Shown here one piece after another: positions 55,103 to 63,250 of a DNA stretch of 64,000 nucleotides. The DNA comes from Streptomyces sp. ITFR-16. Its GTDB lineage: Bacteria > Actinomycetota > Actinomycetes > Streptomycetales > Streptomycetaceae. The position numbers and the translations under genes were made by a program. The notes below the pieces were generated by a model. That model was not told the origin of the DNA. It did not search any database and saw only the letters and a program-made list of their open reading frames with translations. The stretch spans positions 2,232,001 through 2,296,000 of the forward strand of contig NZ_CP134609.1 in NCBI RefSeq assembly GCF_031844705.1, in the 5' to 3' direction. How positions within the stretch are numbered: the stretch's first letter is position 1; every line of letters begins with the position of its first letter.

Positions 55103-56176
55103 TCAGGCCGCCAGCCCGTTGATGCGGTACTGCATCACCCGGTAGTTCTGGTTGTCGAACCACTGGCTGACCGCGATGTGGAAGTCCGCGAACGTCGAGC
55201 CCGGGAGGATGAAGCCGCCGTACGGGCTCGCCACCGCGTTGCCGGTCTCCAGGCCCGGGACCGTGGGGATGATCATGGTCTGTTCCGGGGTGGTGAAGAG
55301 GTTCGACGTGGGCAGCGGGAAGATCTGGGCCCTGATGTCGAGCGGGGACATGTTGAGCCAGGTGAGCGCGTATTTTCCGTCCATGGCGCGGAAACAGATC
55401 TCGCCCCAGCGGCGCGCCCCGGTGACGGAGGTCGGCGGGTTTCCCCAGGCCCAGGCGCCGCCGGCATAACCCCAGGGTTCGTAGGCCGCGGGATTTCCCA
55501 GGGCGTTCTGCGGAACGCGGTGCAGCAGCAGACCGGAGGCGGTGTCCCGGTTGAAGGCCGTCGACAGGACATAGCAGTATCCGTCGTCCGCGACCGCATA
55601 GGTTTTCTGCTGGAACTGGCCGCCGTACTGGTCGCCGGGCCATTGGCAGAGGTATTGCCAGGTCTCGCCGTTGTCGTCGGAGCGCCAGAAGTCCGAGTGG
55701 TGCGTCCGGTAGATGACGCCGCGCATCAGATGCATATACATCGTGGAGCCGACGGTGAACACGTCGGAGGGAATGGCCGTGGTGCCGCCGTCGTGCCCTT
55801 CGGGGACCAGGCCCACCGCGTGGGCGCCGCCGACGCTGCCGTCGACGACGAGCGAGCCCGGGGCGGCGTTCGAGGCGCGCAGGCCGACGGGGGCCCGCCA
55901 GTCCGGGCCGCCGACGCCGCCGCCGTCGAAGGTGTCGCCGCACACGAGGAGCACCGAGCCGTCGGGGCAGCGGGCCGGGATGCCCAGGTCGGTCCAGGGA
56001 GCGGCGAAGCGGCCCGTCTCGGCGGGACCGGTGAGGTTGCGCACCTTGCCGCCGGTGACGAGCGGCGCGGCGCGCTCGCGTGCGGCGGCGGCCGGGGCGC
56101 CGGCCGCCAGTCCGGTGACGGCGAGGGCGGCGCCGGAGCGCAGCAGCGCGCGGCGGCTCGGGTTCATCGCATGCAT
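55103..56176 (-). CDS. Secreted DUF4185 protein
   Basis: A 357-residue exported protein, Tat-type start NPSRRALLRSGAALAVTG, AGGAG 6 nt before ATG. DUF4185 proteins have a five-bladed beta-propeller-like, sialidase-like fold; blade-like WxSDDNGETW (an Asp-box, SDDNGETW), HHSDFW and DIRAQIFPLP are visible. The Asp-box supports glycan binding or hydrolysis, though no enzyme activity is proven. It accompanies the PL8/GH101/GH64 genes. Confidence 0.88.
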   Translation of the reverse strand: MHAMNPSRRALLRSGAALAVTGLAAGAPAAAARERAAPLVTGGKVRNLTGPAETGRFAAPWTDLGIPARCPDGSVLLVCGDTFDGGGVGGPDWRAPVGLRASNAAPGSLVVDGSVGGAHAVGLVPEGHDGGTTAIPSDVFTVGSTMYMHLMRGVIYRTHHSDFWRSDDNGETWQYLCQWPGDQYGGQFQQKTYAVADDGYCYVLSTAFNRDTASGLLLHRVPQNALGNPAAYEPWGYAGGAWAWGNPPTSVTGARRWGEICFRAMDGKYALTWLNMSPLDIRAQIFPLPTSNLFTTPEQTMIIPTVPGLETGNAVASPYGGFILPGSTFADFHIAVSQWFDNQNYRVMQYRINGLAA

Positions 56177-56459
56177 GGCAGCTCCTGTGGGGAGGGGGCG
56201 CTGCGCGGAGCATAGGACCGGAATGGACGGCCGCGACAGAGGCTCATGTCAAGCACTTGTGACAACGGGCAACAAAAGGGAATTGCGTCATTGGTCGAAC
56301 CGTTGACGGCGCGTCATGCGCCGGCGTGAATTCCGGCTCTTTGCCCTTTCGCGGGCACGTTCCCGACCTGGGACGACGGCCACGTCCTGCGGGAATGACC
56401 AAATGCCGCGAGGAACACGGCTCTTGACGCCGTATTCGGGGCCGCGACACCGTGCCGTC

Positions 56460-57107
56460 ATGCGACAGAAGAGAATGGCTCAGCTCATTGCCGCCGTCGC
56501 GGCCACCGCCGGAATACTCGTTTCCGTCCCGGCGACCGCCCACGCGGCACCCACCCCCCACGGTCTGCGTTCCTTCCAGGTGTCCCACGGGCTGCCGCCC
56601 ACCGGCACCGTCGACGCCGCCACCGCGCGGTCACTGCGGACGGCGCCGGACAGCGAACTGCGGACGGTCTTCACGGTCGCCGCCGACCTCGGACCCGCCG
56701 AACTCGCCAACGCCCGTACGGTCATCGGCGTCGGCAAGGGAGCGCAGATCCCCGAGCAGGGACAGGTCATCGCCCTGATGACGGCCATGCAGGAGTCCAA
56801 GTTCGTCAACTACACGACGCCCGTGGACCACGACTCGCTCGGCATCTTCCAGCAGCGGCCCAGCACCGGCTGGGGCACCCCGGAACAGATCACGGACGTC
56901 CCCACGTCGTCCAAGTCCTTCTACGGCGTCGCCCCGTTCGGCAGCAACCCGGGACTGATCCAGATACCCGACTGGCAGAACCGGCCGCCGGGCGAGGTGT
57001 GCCAGGCGGTGCAGGTGTCCGCGTATCCCGACCGGTACGCCCAGTGGGAGCAGTTCGCCCGCGATCTGCTGGCCCAGGAGGGGCCCACGGTCGACCCGAT
57101 CTACTGA
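56460..57107 (+). CDS. Secreted transglycosylase-like cell-wall protein
   Basis: A 215-residue exported protein: Sec signal (LIAAVAATAGILVSVPATAHA), a short peptidoglycan-binding-like repeat (GLRSFQVSHGLPPTGTVDAATA), then a lysozyme-like segment with IPEQGQVIALMTAMQESKF, SLGIFQQRPSTGWGTPEQI and a DWQNRPPGEVCQAVQ end. The catalytic-type Glu sits in AMQES. Likely a wall-remodelling lytic enzyme; activity is inferred. ATG at 56460; ATG at 56475 possible. Confidence 0.83.
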   Translation: MRQKRMAQLIAAVAATAGILVSVPATAHAAPTPHGLRSFQVSHGLPPTGTVDAATARSLRTAPDSELRTVFTVAADLGPAELANARTVIGVGKGAQIPEQGQVIALMTAMQESKFVNYTTPVDHDSLGIFQQRPSTGWGTPEQITDVPTSSKSFYGVAPFGSNPGLIQIPDWQNRPPGEVCQAVQVSAYPDRYAQWEQFARDLLAQEGPTVDPIY

Positions 57108-57145
57108 GACCGCCCGCCCGGCCTCTGCCGCTGCCCCCACGCACA

Positions 57146-57175
57146 GGCGCCCCCGTCCGCGAGGACGGGGGCGCC
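57146..57175. terminator. Bidirectional terminator
   Basis: 13-bp perfect arms GGCGCCCCCGTCC and complement, 4-nt loop, between convergent genes. Confidence 0.85.
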
Positions 57176-57195
57176 GGCGTTCGCGGGGCCCGGGG

Positions 57196-57717
57196 TCAGC
57201 AGCCGCCGCAGTTGTAGTAGGTCACGTCCCAGTGGTTGCCCTCGTCCGCGTAGATGTTGCCGGAGCCGGACTGGTACTGGGGGGCGCCGTCGCCGCGCAG
57301 GCCGATGTAGGCGAACACGCCGTGCACGTAGTTGGTGAGGCATGTGGTCTTGCCGAAGTCCAGCTTGTAGCCGTTCCAGTGCGAGTACGTGCCGCCGGCG
57401 TGCCCGGTCTCGGTGCCGCCGGTGATGTTGAGCGCGCAGCCCGTGGCGCTCTTGAGGGTCTGGGCCCCCTGGGCGGTCGGCAGGTTGAGCTGGTCGAACG
57501 AGGTGCAGGTGGAGACGTTGCGGTTGGAACAGCCGCCGGAGGACGACCAGGTGATCCCGGACGAGCTGAACCGGGAGGTCGCCTGGCTGTGGGTGAGCTT
57601 GGTGACGGCGTACGCGTCCGTCGTACCGGAGACGACACCGATGCCGGGGGCGAAGAGAACGCCGAGGACGAGAGCGAGAGCGGTCAGGACGGGGCGCAGC
57701 GTCATACGGGACACCAT
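57196..57717 (-). CDS. Small secreted Cys-rich protein, peptidase M15-like
   Basis: A 173-residue exported protein: signal peptide (VLTALALVLGVLFAPG, cleavage near ADAYA-like TDAYA). The mature part has six cysteines, probably three disulphides. HSQATSRFSSSGITWSSSGG, TGHAGGTYSHWNGYKLDF (His...Asp pattern) and EGNHWDVTYYNCGGC resemble the zinc site of D-Ala-D-Ala carboxypeptidase/hedgehog-fold enzymes. Enzyme activity is inferred. AGGAGGAG lies 8 nt before the ATG at 57717. Confidence 0.8.
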   Translation of the reverse strand: MVSRMTLRPVLTALALVLGVLFAPGIGVVSGTTDAYAVTKLTHSQATSRFSSSGITWSSSGGCSNRNVSTCTSFDQLNLPTAQGAQTLKSATGCALNITGGTETGHAGGTYSHWNGYKLDFGKTTCLTNYVHGVFAYIGLRGDGAPQYQSGSGNIYADEGNHWDVTYYNCGGC

Positions 57718-57849
57718 GGGGGGACTCCTCCTGTGCATGACAATGGGGCAGGGAGATAGTGCCCGAGTTCTACGCGCGTCCGCCAGAGGGCCCGACGTAA
57801 CGACGGCATGAACAGATCGCCCCACCCGTAACAGTCCCGGGCGTAGATG

Positions 57850-57878
57850 TTGAACTTTGAACAAGATGGGTCTAGGGT
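57850..57878 (+). promoter_or_regulatory. Predicted promoter of yceI
   Basis: TTGAAC (57850-57855), 17-nt spacer, TAGGGT (57873-57878), 65 bp before the yceI start. A second TTGAAC at 57857 forms a direct repeat (7-bp step) with the first, and GTTGAAGGTTAAAC follows downstream, so a regulator may bind there. Confidence 0.55.
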
Positions 57879-57942
57879 GAATCTCGTTGAAGGTTAAACA
57901 AACAGATCGGGCCCCGCCCGGTCGCGTCCCCGAGGAGGAGCC

Positions 57943-58563
57943 ATGGCTCTGTTCAACCGCAAGAACAACGACGCCCCGACCGCCGCCACCACCGTCGCCG
58001 TCGACCCCGCCCTGGCCGCCCTCACCGGCGACTACACGATCGACCCGGCCCACAGCAGCATCGGTTTCACCGTGCGTCACGCCATGGTCACCAACGTGCG
58101 CGGCTCCTTCGGTGAGCACGAGGGCAGCCTGAAGCTCGACGGCGCCGACCCGGCGAACTCCACCGCCTCGATCGACGTGAAGATCGCCAGCGTGGACACC
58201 GGCATCGCGGACCGTGACGGCCACCTCGTCAGCGGCGACTTCTTCGACGCCGAGAAGTTCCCCCTCATGACCTTCCGCTCGACGGGCGCCGAGCAGCTCG
58301 GCGGCGACACCTACCGCGTCACCGGCGACCTGACCATCAAGGACGTCACCCGCCCGCTCTCCATCGACCTGGAGTTCAACGGCTCCGCGACCGACGTCTA
58401 CGGCAACCAGCGCGTCGGCTTCGAGGGCAGCGCCGAGATCCTGCGCTCCGACTGGGGCCTGACCTGGAACGCTGCGCTGGAGACCGGCGGTGTGATGGTC
58501 AGCGACAAGGTGAAGCTGAACTTCGACATCTCCGCGATCAAGGCCGCCGCTCCGCAGGCCTGA
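57943..58563 (+). CDS. YceI family protein
   Basis: A 206-residue lipocalin-like beta-barrel protein that binds polyisoprenoid or other long hydrophobic ligands in family members. Pattern YTIDPAHSSIGFTVRHAMVTNVRGSF, DRDGHLVSGDFFDAEKFP, and GDLTIKDVTRPLSIDLEF is diagnostic. No signal peptide: a Lys/Asn N-terminus MALFNRKNND replaces it, so it stays in the cytoplasm. GAGGAG precedes the ATG. Own promoter and strong terminator. Confidence 0.94.
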   Translation: MALFNRKNNDAPTAATTVAVDPALAALTGDYTIDPAHSSIGFTVRHAMVTNVRGSFGEHEGSLKLDGADPANSTASIDVKIASVDTGIADRDGHLVSGDFFDAEKFPLMTFRSTGAEQLGGDTYRVTGDLTIKDVTRPLSIDLEFNGSATDVYGNQRVGFEGSAEILRSDWGLTWNAALETGGVMVSDKVKLNFDISAIKAAAPQA

Positions 58564-58577
58564 CCCCTGAACCACCC

Positions 58578-58629
58578 GAGCGCCCGCCGTCCGCCCCCGG
58601 ACGAAAAAGGGGGCGGACGGCGGGCGCTC
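58578..58629. terminator. Long terminator hairpin
   Basis: A 21-bp perfect stem starting GAGCGCCCGCCGTCCG, with a 10-nt loop containing AAAAA, between convergent yceI and the DinB gene. Confidence 0.9.
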
Positions 58630-58645
58630 GGCGTGCGGCTCCCGG

Positions 58646-59221
58646 TCAGGCCATGCTCTGCGCGCCGTCCAGCGACTCACGGATGATGTCGGCGTGCCCG
58701 GCGTGCTGCGCGGTCTCGGTGAGCATGTGCAGCACCGCCCGGCGGGCCGACCACCGCGCCCGGCCCTCGTACCACGGCGCCTTCGGCAGCAGGTGCGTGA
58801 CGCCCAGGTCGGGCAGCGAGGCGATCACCTCGTCGGTACGGCGGGCCGCCTCGGCATACGCGTCCAGCACCCCGGCCAGGGTGTCCCCAGGCCCCATCGC
58901 GAAGTCGTCGGCCCGCTTCGCGAAGTCGGCCTCCGTCATCTGGGTGAAGTCCGGCATGCTCGCCGCTCCCTCCACCAGGAAGCCGGCCCAGCTCCGTTCG
59001 ACCTCCGTGACGTGTTTGATGAGTCCGCCCACGCACAGCGCGCTCGCCGTGGTCCGCTGCCCGGCCTGCTCGTCCGTCAGACCGCGGGCGGTGAACCGCA
59101 GGAAGTGCCGCTGCTTGGCCAGTGCCTCCAGCAGATCCGCGCGTTCGTCGGCCCCGGAGGCCGTGGTGGCCGTGGCGGCCGTCGTGCCGGTGTCGCGGGT
59201 GTCCGTCCCGGTGACGCTCAT
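58646..59221 (-). CDS. DinB-family protein
   Basis: A 191-residue four-helix-bundle protein of the DinB/YfiT group. The putative metal-binding histidines are in GLIKHVTEVERSW and in LTETAQHAGHADIIRE. Actinobacterial members are often mycothiol-dependent transferases; the specific substrate is not known. GAAGGG precedes ATG. A large inverted repeat lies immediately upstream. Confidence 0.9.
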   Translation of the reverse strand: MSVTGTDTRDTGTTAATATTASGADERADLLEALAKQRHFLRFTARGLTDEQAGQRTTASALCVGGLIKHVTEVERSWAGFLVEGAASMPDFTQMTEADFAKRADDFAMGPGDTLAGVLDAYAEAARRTDEVIASLPDLGVTHLLPKAPWYEGRARWSARRAVLHMLTETAQHAGHADIIRESLDGAQSMA

Positions 59222-59267
59222 GGCTCTGCCCTTCGTCGTTCTCGTTCCGCCGTCGGGAACGACGCTA

Positions 59268-59304
59268 GGAGCCGTATAGGACGGGCCGGGTCCTATACGG
59301 CTCC
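59268..59304. promoter_or_regulatory. Perfect 15-bp inverted repeat
   Basis: GGAGCCGTATAGGAC and complement around a 7-nt centre (GGGCCGG), between the end of the reductase/methyltransferase gene and the DinB start. It may be a terminator (5 bp from the stop codon) or, because of its AT-rich core, an operator of the DinB gene. Confidence 0.75.
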
Positions 59305-59308
59305 CCCG

Positions 59309-60874
59309 TCAGCGACGCCGTACCTTGAGCGCGTTGTCCCTGCGGGTGGTGGGGTTGCCGTCCGGGTCGTTCTGGACGCGCTCGTGCTCCTCGCTCAGGA
59401 GCACCTCCCACTCCCCCTCGGGAAGCACGAGAGAGGCCAGCACCTCGTCCGGGGTGGGCAGCTTCATGTCCTGGTGGTCGTGGTCCCAGGCGGGGAAGCC
59501 GGCGTGCCCGACGACGAGCAGCACCCCGCCGGGCGCGACCGCCCCGGCCGCCCGGCGCAGAATCCGCTCGCGCGGCAGCTCGCTCATGGAGTGCAGGAAC
59601 TGGGCGGACACCAGGTCGAACTCCCCCTCGGGGAAGGAGATCCCGAGGTCGTGGAACTGCCAGTCGATCCGGTCGGAGACACCCGCGTCGGCGGCGTGCT
59701 CGGCGGCCCGCTCCAGCGCCACGCGCGAGATGTCGGTGGCGGTGACCTGCCAGCCCCAGCGGGCCAGCCAGACCGCGTCGGCGCCCTCCCCGCAGCCGAG
59801 GTCCAGGGCGCGGCCCGGCTTCAGGCCCTCGACCTCGCGGACGAGCACGGTGTTGGGGTTGCCGCTCCAGATCCGGTCGCTCTCGCGGTAGCGCGCGTCC
59901 CAGGCCTCGGCCGCGCGGCGGGCCTCCACCGCGCGGGCGGTGTCGTCGGTGACGAGGTCGGCGTTGATCGCGGCCCCGGTCTTCAGCCCCGCCGCGGCGG
60001 CGCCGATGACCTGCTCCATCAGGCCGGTGACATTGCCGGCCGCCCACACCCCGGGCACCTCGGTGGCGCCCGCGGGGTCGGCCTCGACGTACGTACCGAC
60101 CTGGTGGCCGCCGATCTCCAGCGGGGCCGGCCGCAGCCCGAGTCCTTCGAGGACCGCGGACCGTGCGGTGAAGACCGGCTGGACCACCACCGCGTCGCGC
60201 GGGACCACCCGGCCCCCGGCCAGCCGCACCCCGGTGAGCCGGTCGCCGGCCGTTTCGAGCCCGGCCACCTCGCCGTCCACCACGGAGATCCCGCGCGCGG
60301 CCAGCTGCTCGTACTCCTCGTCACCGGGCTCCGGCGCGGTGTGCAGGAAGAGAGTGACGTCATCGCTCCACTGGCGCCAGAGCAGCGCCTGATGGACGGC
60401 CATGGGGCTGAGCGCCACCACGCCGATCGCCGCGTCCCGCACCTCCCACCCGTGGCAGTACGGGCAGTGCAGCACGTCCTGCCCCCAGCGCTCGGCCAGT
60501 CCGGCGATCGGGGGCAGTGCGTCGGTCAGCCCGGTGGTGACCAGGAGCCGGCGCGCCGTGACGGCGGTCCCGTCCTCCCGTACGACCCGGAATCCCGCGT
60601 CGCCGGGCAGCCGCCGCGCCTGTGCGACCTCGCCCTCGACGATCTCGACCCCGTAGCCGGCCACCTCCTGGCGCCCGCCCGCCAGGAACTCGGCGGGCGG
60701 GGTGCCCTCCCGGCCCAGGTAGTTGTGCATGTGGGACGCGGGTGCGTTGCGCGGGGAGCCCCCGTCGATCACCAGCACCGAGCGCCGGGCCCGCCCCAGG
60801 GCGAGCGCCCCGCTCAGACCGGCGGCCCCGCCCCCGACCACCACCACGTCGTACATCTGCGTCATGTCGCTCAT
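59309..60874 (-). CDS. Fused thioredoxin-reductase-like oxidoreductase / SAM methyltransferase
   Basis: A 521-residue bifunctional protein. Residues 1-300: FAD/NAD(P) enzyme of the thioredoxin reductase type (MYDVVVVGGGAAGLSGALAL; redox-active CPYC in LHCPYCHGWEV; GVWAAGNVTG). Residues about 310-521: class I methyltransferase (RALDLGCGEGADAVWLARWG; VTATDISRVALERA). The frame is uninterrupted across the join, so fusion is real. GGAGG lies 7 nt before the ATG at 60874. Such fusions occur in Streptomyces; their joint substrate is unknown. The HxlR regulator lies immediately upstream on the same strand. Confidence 0.92.
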   Translation of the reverse strand: MSDMTQMYDVVVVGGGAAGLSGALALGRARRSVLVIDGGSPRNAPASHMHNYLGREGTPPAEFLAGGRQEVAGYGVEIVEGEVAQARRLPGDAGFRVVREDGTAVTARRLLVTTGLTDALPPIAGLAERWGQDVLHCPYCHGWEVRDAAIGVVALSPMAVHQALLWRQWSDDVTLFLHTAPEPGDEEYEQLAARGISVVDGEVAGLETAGDRLTGVRLAGGRVVPRDAVVVQPVFTARSAVLEGLGLRPAPLEIGGHQVGTYVEADPAGATEVPGVWAAGNVTGLMEQVIGAAAAGLKTGAAINADLVTDDTARAVEARRAAEAWDARYRESDRIWSGNPNTVLVREVEGLKPGRALDLGCGEGADAVWLARWGWQVTATDISRVALERAAEHAADAGVSDRIDWQFHDLGISFPEGEFDLVSAQFLHSMSELPRERILRRAAGAVAPGGVLLVVGHAGFPAWDHDHQDMKLPTPDEVLASLVLPEGEWEVLLSEEHERVQNDPDGNPTTRRDNALKVRRR

Positions 60875-60959
60875 GCGAAACACCTCCATGGACGGAGATG
60901 GTGCGCGCCCCACCGAAGTCCCGGCAAACATCTTTGCCGGGACAGCAAATTCGCCCGGT

Positions 60960-61466
60960 CTACGCCTGCGCGGGGGCGGCCGGCCGCCCCTCGTAACGCC
61001 GGCGCATGCCGTCACTGGCGGCGGGGCCGGCGGTGAAGACGTAGGCGTCACTGTCATCCAGACGACTGCCCGTCCTGGCGTCGACGACGACGGGCTCGAC
61101 CTCCTCGCCGCTCCGCGCGTCGACGAGGATCATGCTGCGCTCGGCGGGCGCGAGACGGGAGTTGCCCCAGGCGGCCAGCGTGACGACCACCGGCCGCAGG
61201 GAGCGCCCGAGTTCGGTGAGCACGTACTCATGGCGTACGGGGCCGGTCCGGTAGGGCCGCCGCTCCAGCAGCCCGTCCGCGACCAGGGTCCTGAGCCGTG
61301 TGGTGAGCATGCTGGAGGAGATCCCCAGGCTCTCCTGGAACTGGTCGAAGCGGGTGTAGCCGTCGAAGGCGTCATGAAGGATCAGCAGCGTCCACCACTC
61401 GCCGACGTGCTGCACCGTCGTGGACAACGGGCACTCCCGGTCCTCCAGCCTGATCCGGCTTGCCAC
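60960..61466 (-). CDS. HxlR-family transcriptional regulator
   Basis: A 168-residue winged-helix regulator. HxlR core: CPLSTTVQHVGEWWTLLILHDAF, SLGISSSMLTTRLRTL and PVRHEYVLTELGRSL. Cys12 at the N-terminus is the residue used for redox or electrophile sensing in many HxlR proteins (inference). GTG start. It precedes the reductase/methyltransferase gene and is divergent from an NTF2-like gene, with a nested palindrome between. Confidence 0.92.
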   Translation of the reverse strand: MASRIRLEDRECPLSTTVQHVGEWWTLLILHDAFDGYTRFDQFQESLGISSSMLTTRLRTLVADGLLERRPYRTGPVRHEYVLTELGRSLRPVVVTLAAWGNSRLAPAERSMILVDARSGEEVEPVVVDARTGSRLDDSDAYVFTAGPAASDGMRRRYEGRPAAPAQA

Positions 61467-61483
61467 GGCGACCGCCCCCTCAG

Positions 61484-61526
61484 TTACTGCTAAAGTCGAA
61501 GTGAGTGACTTCTATTTTAGCAGTAA
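61484..61526. promoter_or_regulatory. Nested inverted repeats, candidate HxlR operator
   Basis: Outer arms TTACTGCTAAA (61484-61494) and TTTAGCAGTAA (61516-61526), inner arms GAAGT (61498-61502) and ACTTC (61508-61512). AT-rich in a GC-rich setting, in the 126-bp gap between divergent genes, so it probably overlaps both promoters. Confidence 0.8.
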
Positions 61527-61592
61527 GGGCGGCGCGCTCCGGTCACCGGGACCGCCGCCACCGCCCGAACCCACACCATCCCGAGGAGCATC

Positions 61593-61952
61593 ATGTCCGA
61601 CAGCCGGCCCGCGACCACCTCCACGGACACCCTGCCGGAGGTGATCACCCGCTACCTGGACGCGCACCGCGCCCACGACGGCGCCACCGCGATCACGGCG
61701 TTCAACGCCGGGGCCGCGGTGACCGACGACGGCAGGACCTACGCGGGCACCGAGGAGATCAGGGCGTGGCTGGACCGGTCCGCCACCGAGTACACGTACA
61801 CCAGCCGGCTCACCGGGGCCCGGCGGACCGGCACGGACCACTACACCGCCACCCACCACCTGGAGGGCGACTTCCCCGGCGGGACGGTCGATCTGCACTA
61901 CCGGTTCACACTCCGCGACGGCCTCGTCGACCGTCTCGTCATCGAGCCGTGA
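61593..61952 (+). CDS. NTF2/SnoaL-like protein
   Basis: A 119-residue cone-fold protein: VITRYLDAHRAHDGATAITAF, GRTYAGTEEIRAWLDR and LHYRFTLRDGLVDRLVIEP, the NTF2-like pattern. Members are enzymes or ligand binders; no catalytic residue is assignable. Divergent from HxlR, likely its target. Its 3' end overlaps the converging methyltransferase gene by 14 bp. Confidence 0.88.
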   Translation: MSDSRPATTSTDTLPEVITRYLDAHRAHDGATAITAFNAGAAVTDDGRTYAGTEEIRAWLDRSATEYTYTSRLTGARRTGTDHYTATHHLEGDFPGGTVDLHYRFTLRDGLVDRLVIEP

Positions 61953-62610
61953 GCCGGTCGCGCGTGGCCGCGAGGTAGATCCGCCGGGTGGGAATCTCGT
62001 CCGCGTACGCCTCGCGGACCGTGCGGCCGTCGACACGGAACCCGGCGGCGCCGGCCGCCGCGCACAGCTCATCCGCCGTGAACTCCGCCCAGTACACGCG
62101 GAGATCACTGCCCAGTGGGTCGCCGATCACCCCGTCACCGGTCCCCTCCTTCGCCACGATCAGCAGCCGGCCGCCGGGGCGGATCGCGGCGGCCCAGGAC
62201 GCGAGCGTGGCGGGCAGCCCGCTCCTGGGCTGGTCGTGCAACGAGTAGTACGAGACCAGCCCGTCGAGCGGCTCCGCGACGGCCCGCTGGTCCATCACCG
62301 CGAACCGGCAGCCGGGCTGCTCCCGCCGCGCGAGGGCGACGCAGCGCGGCGAGAGGTCGATGCCGAGCACATCGAGCCCCCTCGCCGCGAGCAACGCCGT
62401 CACATGGCCGCAGGGCCCGCAGCCTGCGTCGTACACCCTGCCGCCCGGACGGACCCGGCCCGCGAACGCGTGCAGGGCCTCCAGGTCGTAGGGCTTGCCG
62501 GCCAGCTCGTGCCGGAAGAGCCGGAGGTAGTCGTCGGCGCGGGCGTCCCACGTACGGACGACGTCGGCTCCACTGCCGGGTTCCGGCGAGGAAATCGGCG
62601 CATCAGCCAT
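61939..62610 (-). CDS. Class I SAM-dependent methyltransferase
   Basis: A 223-residue methyltransferase: VYDAGCGPCGHVTALLAARG (motif I), VLGIDLSPRCVALAR, and a C-terminal AEFTADELCAAAGAAGFRV typical of small-molecule or ubiquinone-type methyltransferases. Substrate unknown. The ATG at 62610 overlaps the upstream lipoprotein stop by 8 bp. Confidence 0.9.
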   Translation of the reverse strand: MADAPISSPEPGSGADVVRTWDARADDYLRLFRHELAGKPYDLEALHAFAGRVRPGGRVYDAGCGPCGHVTALLAARGLDVLGIDLSPRCVALARREQPGCRFAVMDQRAVAEPLDGLVSYYSLHDQPRSGLPATLASWAAAIRPGGRLLIVAKEGTGDGVIGDPLGSDLRVYWAEFTADELCAAAGAAGFRVDGRTVREAYADEIPTRRIYLAATRDRLTAR

Positions 62611-63217
62611 CACGCGACTTTTTCTTGATCTGAGCCACGACTGCCCGTCGGGTTTCAGTCGAACCGACAACAGCGAAGATCGAGGGCTCAGGGTCCTGCA
62701 CCCTCACGACTGAGACTTCCCCACGAGAACTGACCGGCCTGGCAGCATCTTTCGATGCGTACTCGATCACCATGGCTTTCTTGCTGCAGGACAGGGAGGC
62801 CCAGGGGTCGGTTCCATCATTCGATCCGGCCCCGGAGGCAAAGTTGTACGGGCCTGCAGCATATTCACTACTGCCGGAGCCCTTGCCCGGCCAATCAGAA
62901 ACGAGGTGGACGATCGATCGCCCGCCGGCCGCTCGGCCGACCACTGCTACTCCGCAGGAATCTCCATGAACGTATGCGATCAGGCGATTCCCGCCATTGC
63001 GGACTTCACCAAGCACGCGGGGGGTTCCGGACTTTGACGCATCATCCACGTCAGCAAGTGGGTCGCCACTCACGCTGATAGCAGCAAGGCCACCCAACGG
63101 AGAATAGTCGTCAGCGACGGTGGTGGCGGCCCTTTCGTGGCCACCACCCTCCGTGCATCCCACACATGACACCAGAAGAGCAGCCCCGACGCCTGCCAGA
63201 CGTGCGCTCCAAGTCAT
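62603..63217 (-). CDS. Lipoprotein of unknown function
   Basis: A 204-residue lipoprotein: hydrophobic signal GVGAALLVSCVGC with lipobox, then a Glu/Gly linker. Mature part has two Cys (GDSCGVAV, LSCSKKAM) and a Lys-rich end (QIKKKSRDG). No family recognised. GC is lower than in the genes to its left, suggesting accessory DNA. It may be co-transcribed with the next gene upstream (63251). Confidence 0.75.
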   Translation of the reverse strand: MTWSARLAGVGAALLVSCVGCTEGGGHERAATTVADDYSPLGGLAAISVSGDPLADVDDASKSGTPRVLGEVRNGGNRLIAYVHGDSCGVAVVGRAAGGRSIVHLVSDWPGKGSGSSEYAAGPYNFASGAGSNDGTDPWASLSCSKKAMVIEYASKDAARPVSSRGEVSVVRVQDPEPSIFAVVGSTETRRAVVAQIKKKSRDG

Positions 63218-63250
63218 GCAACTGCTCCCTCATCCGTGCGGGTTGGCCTG

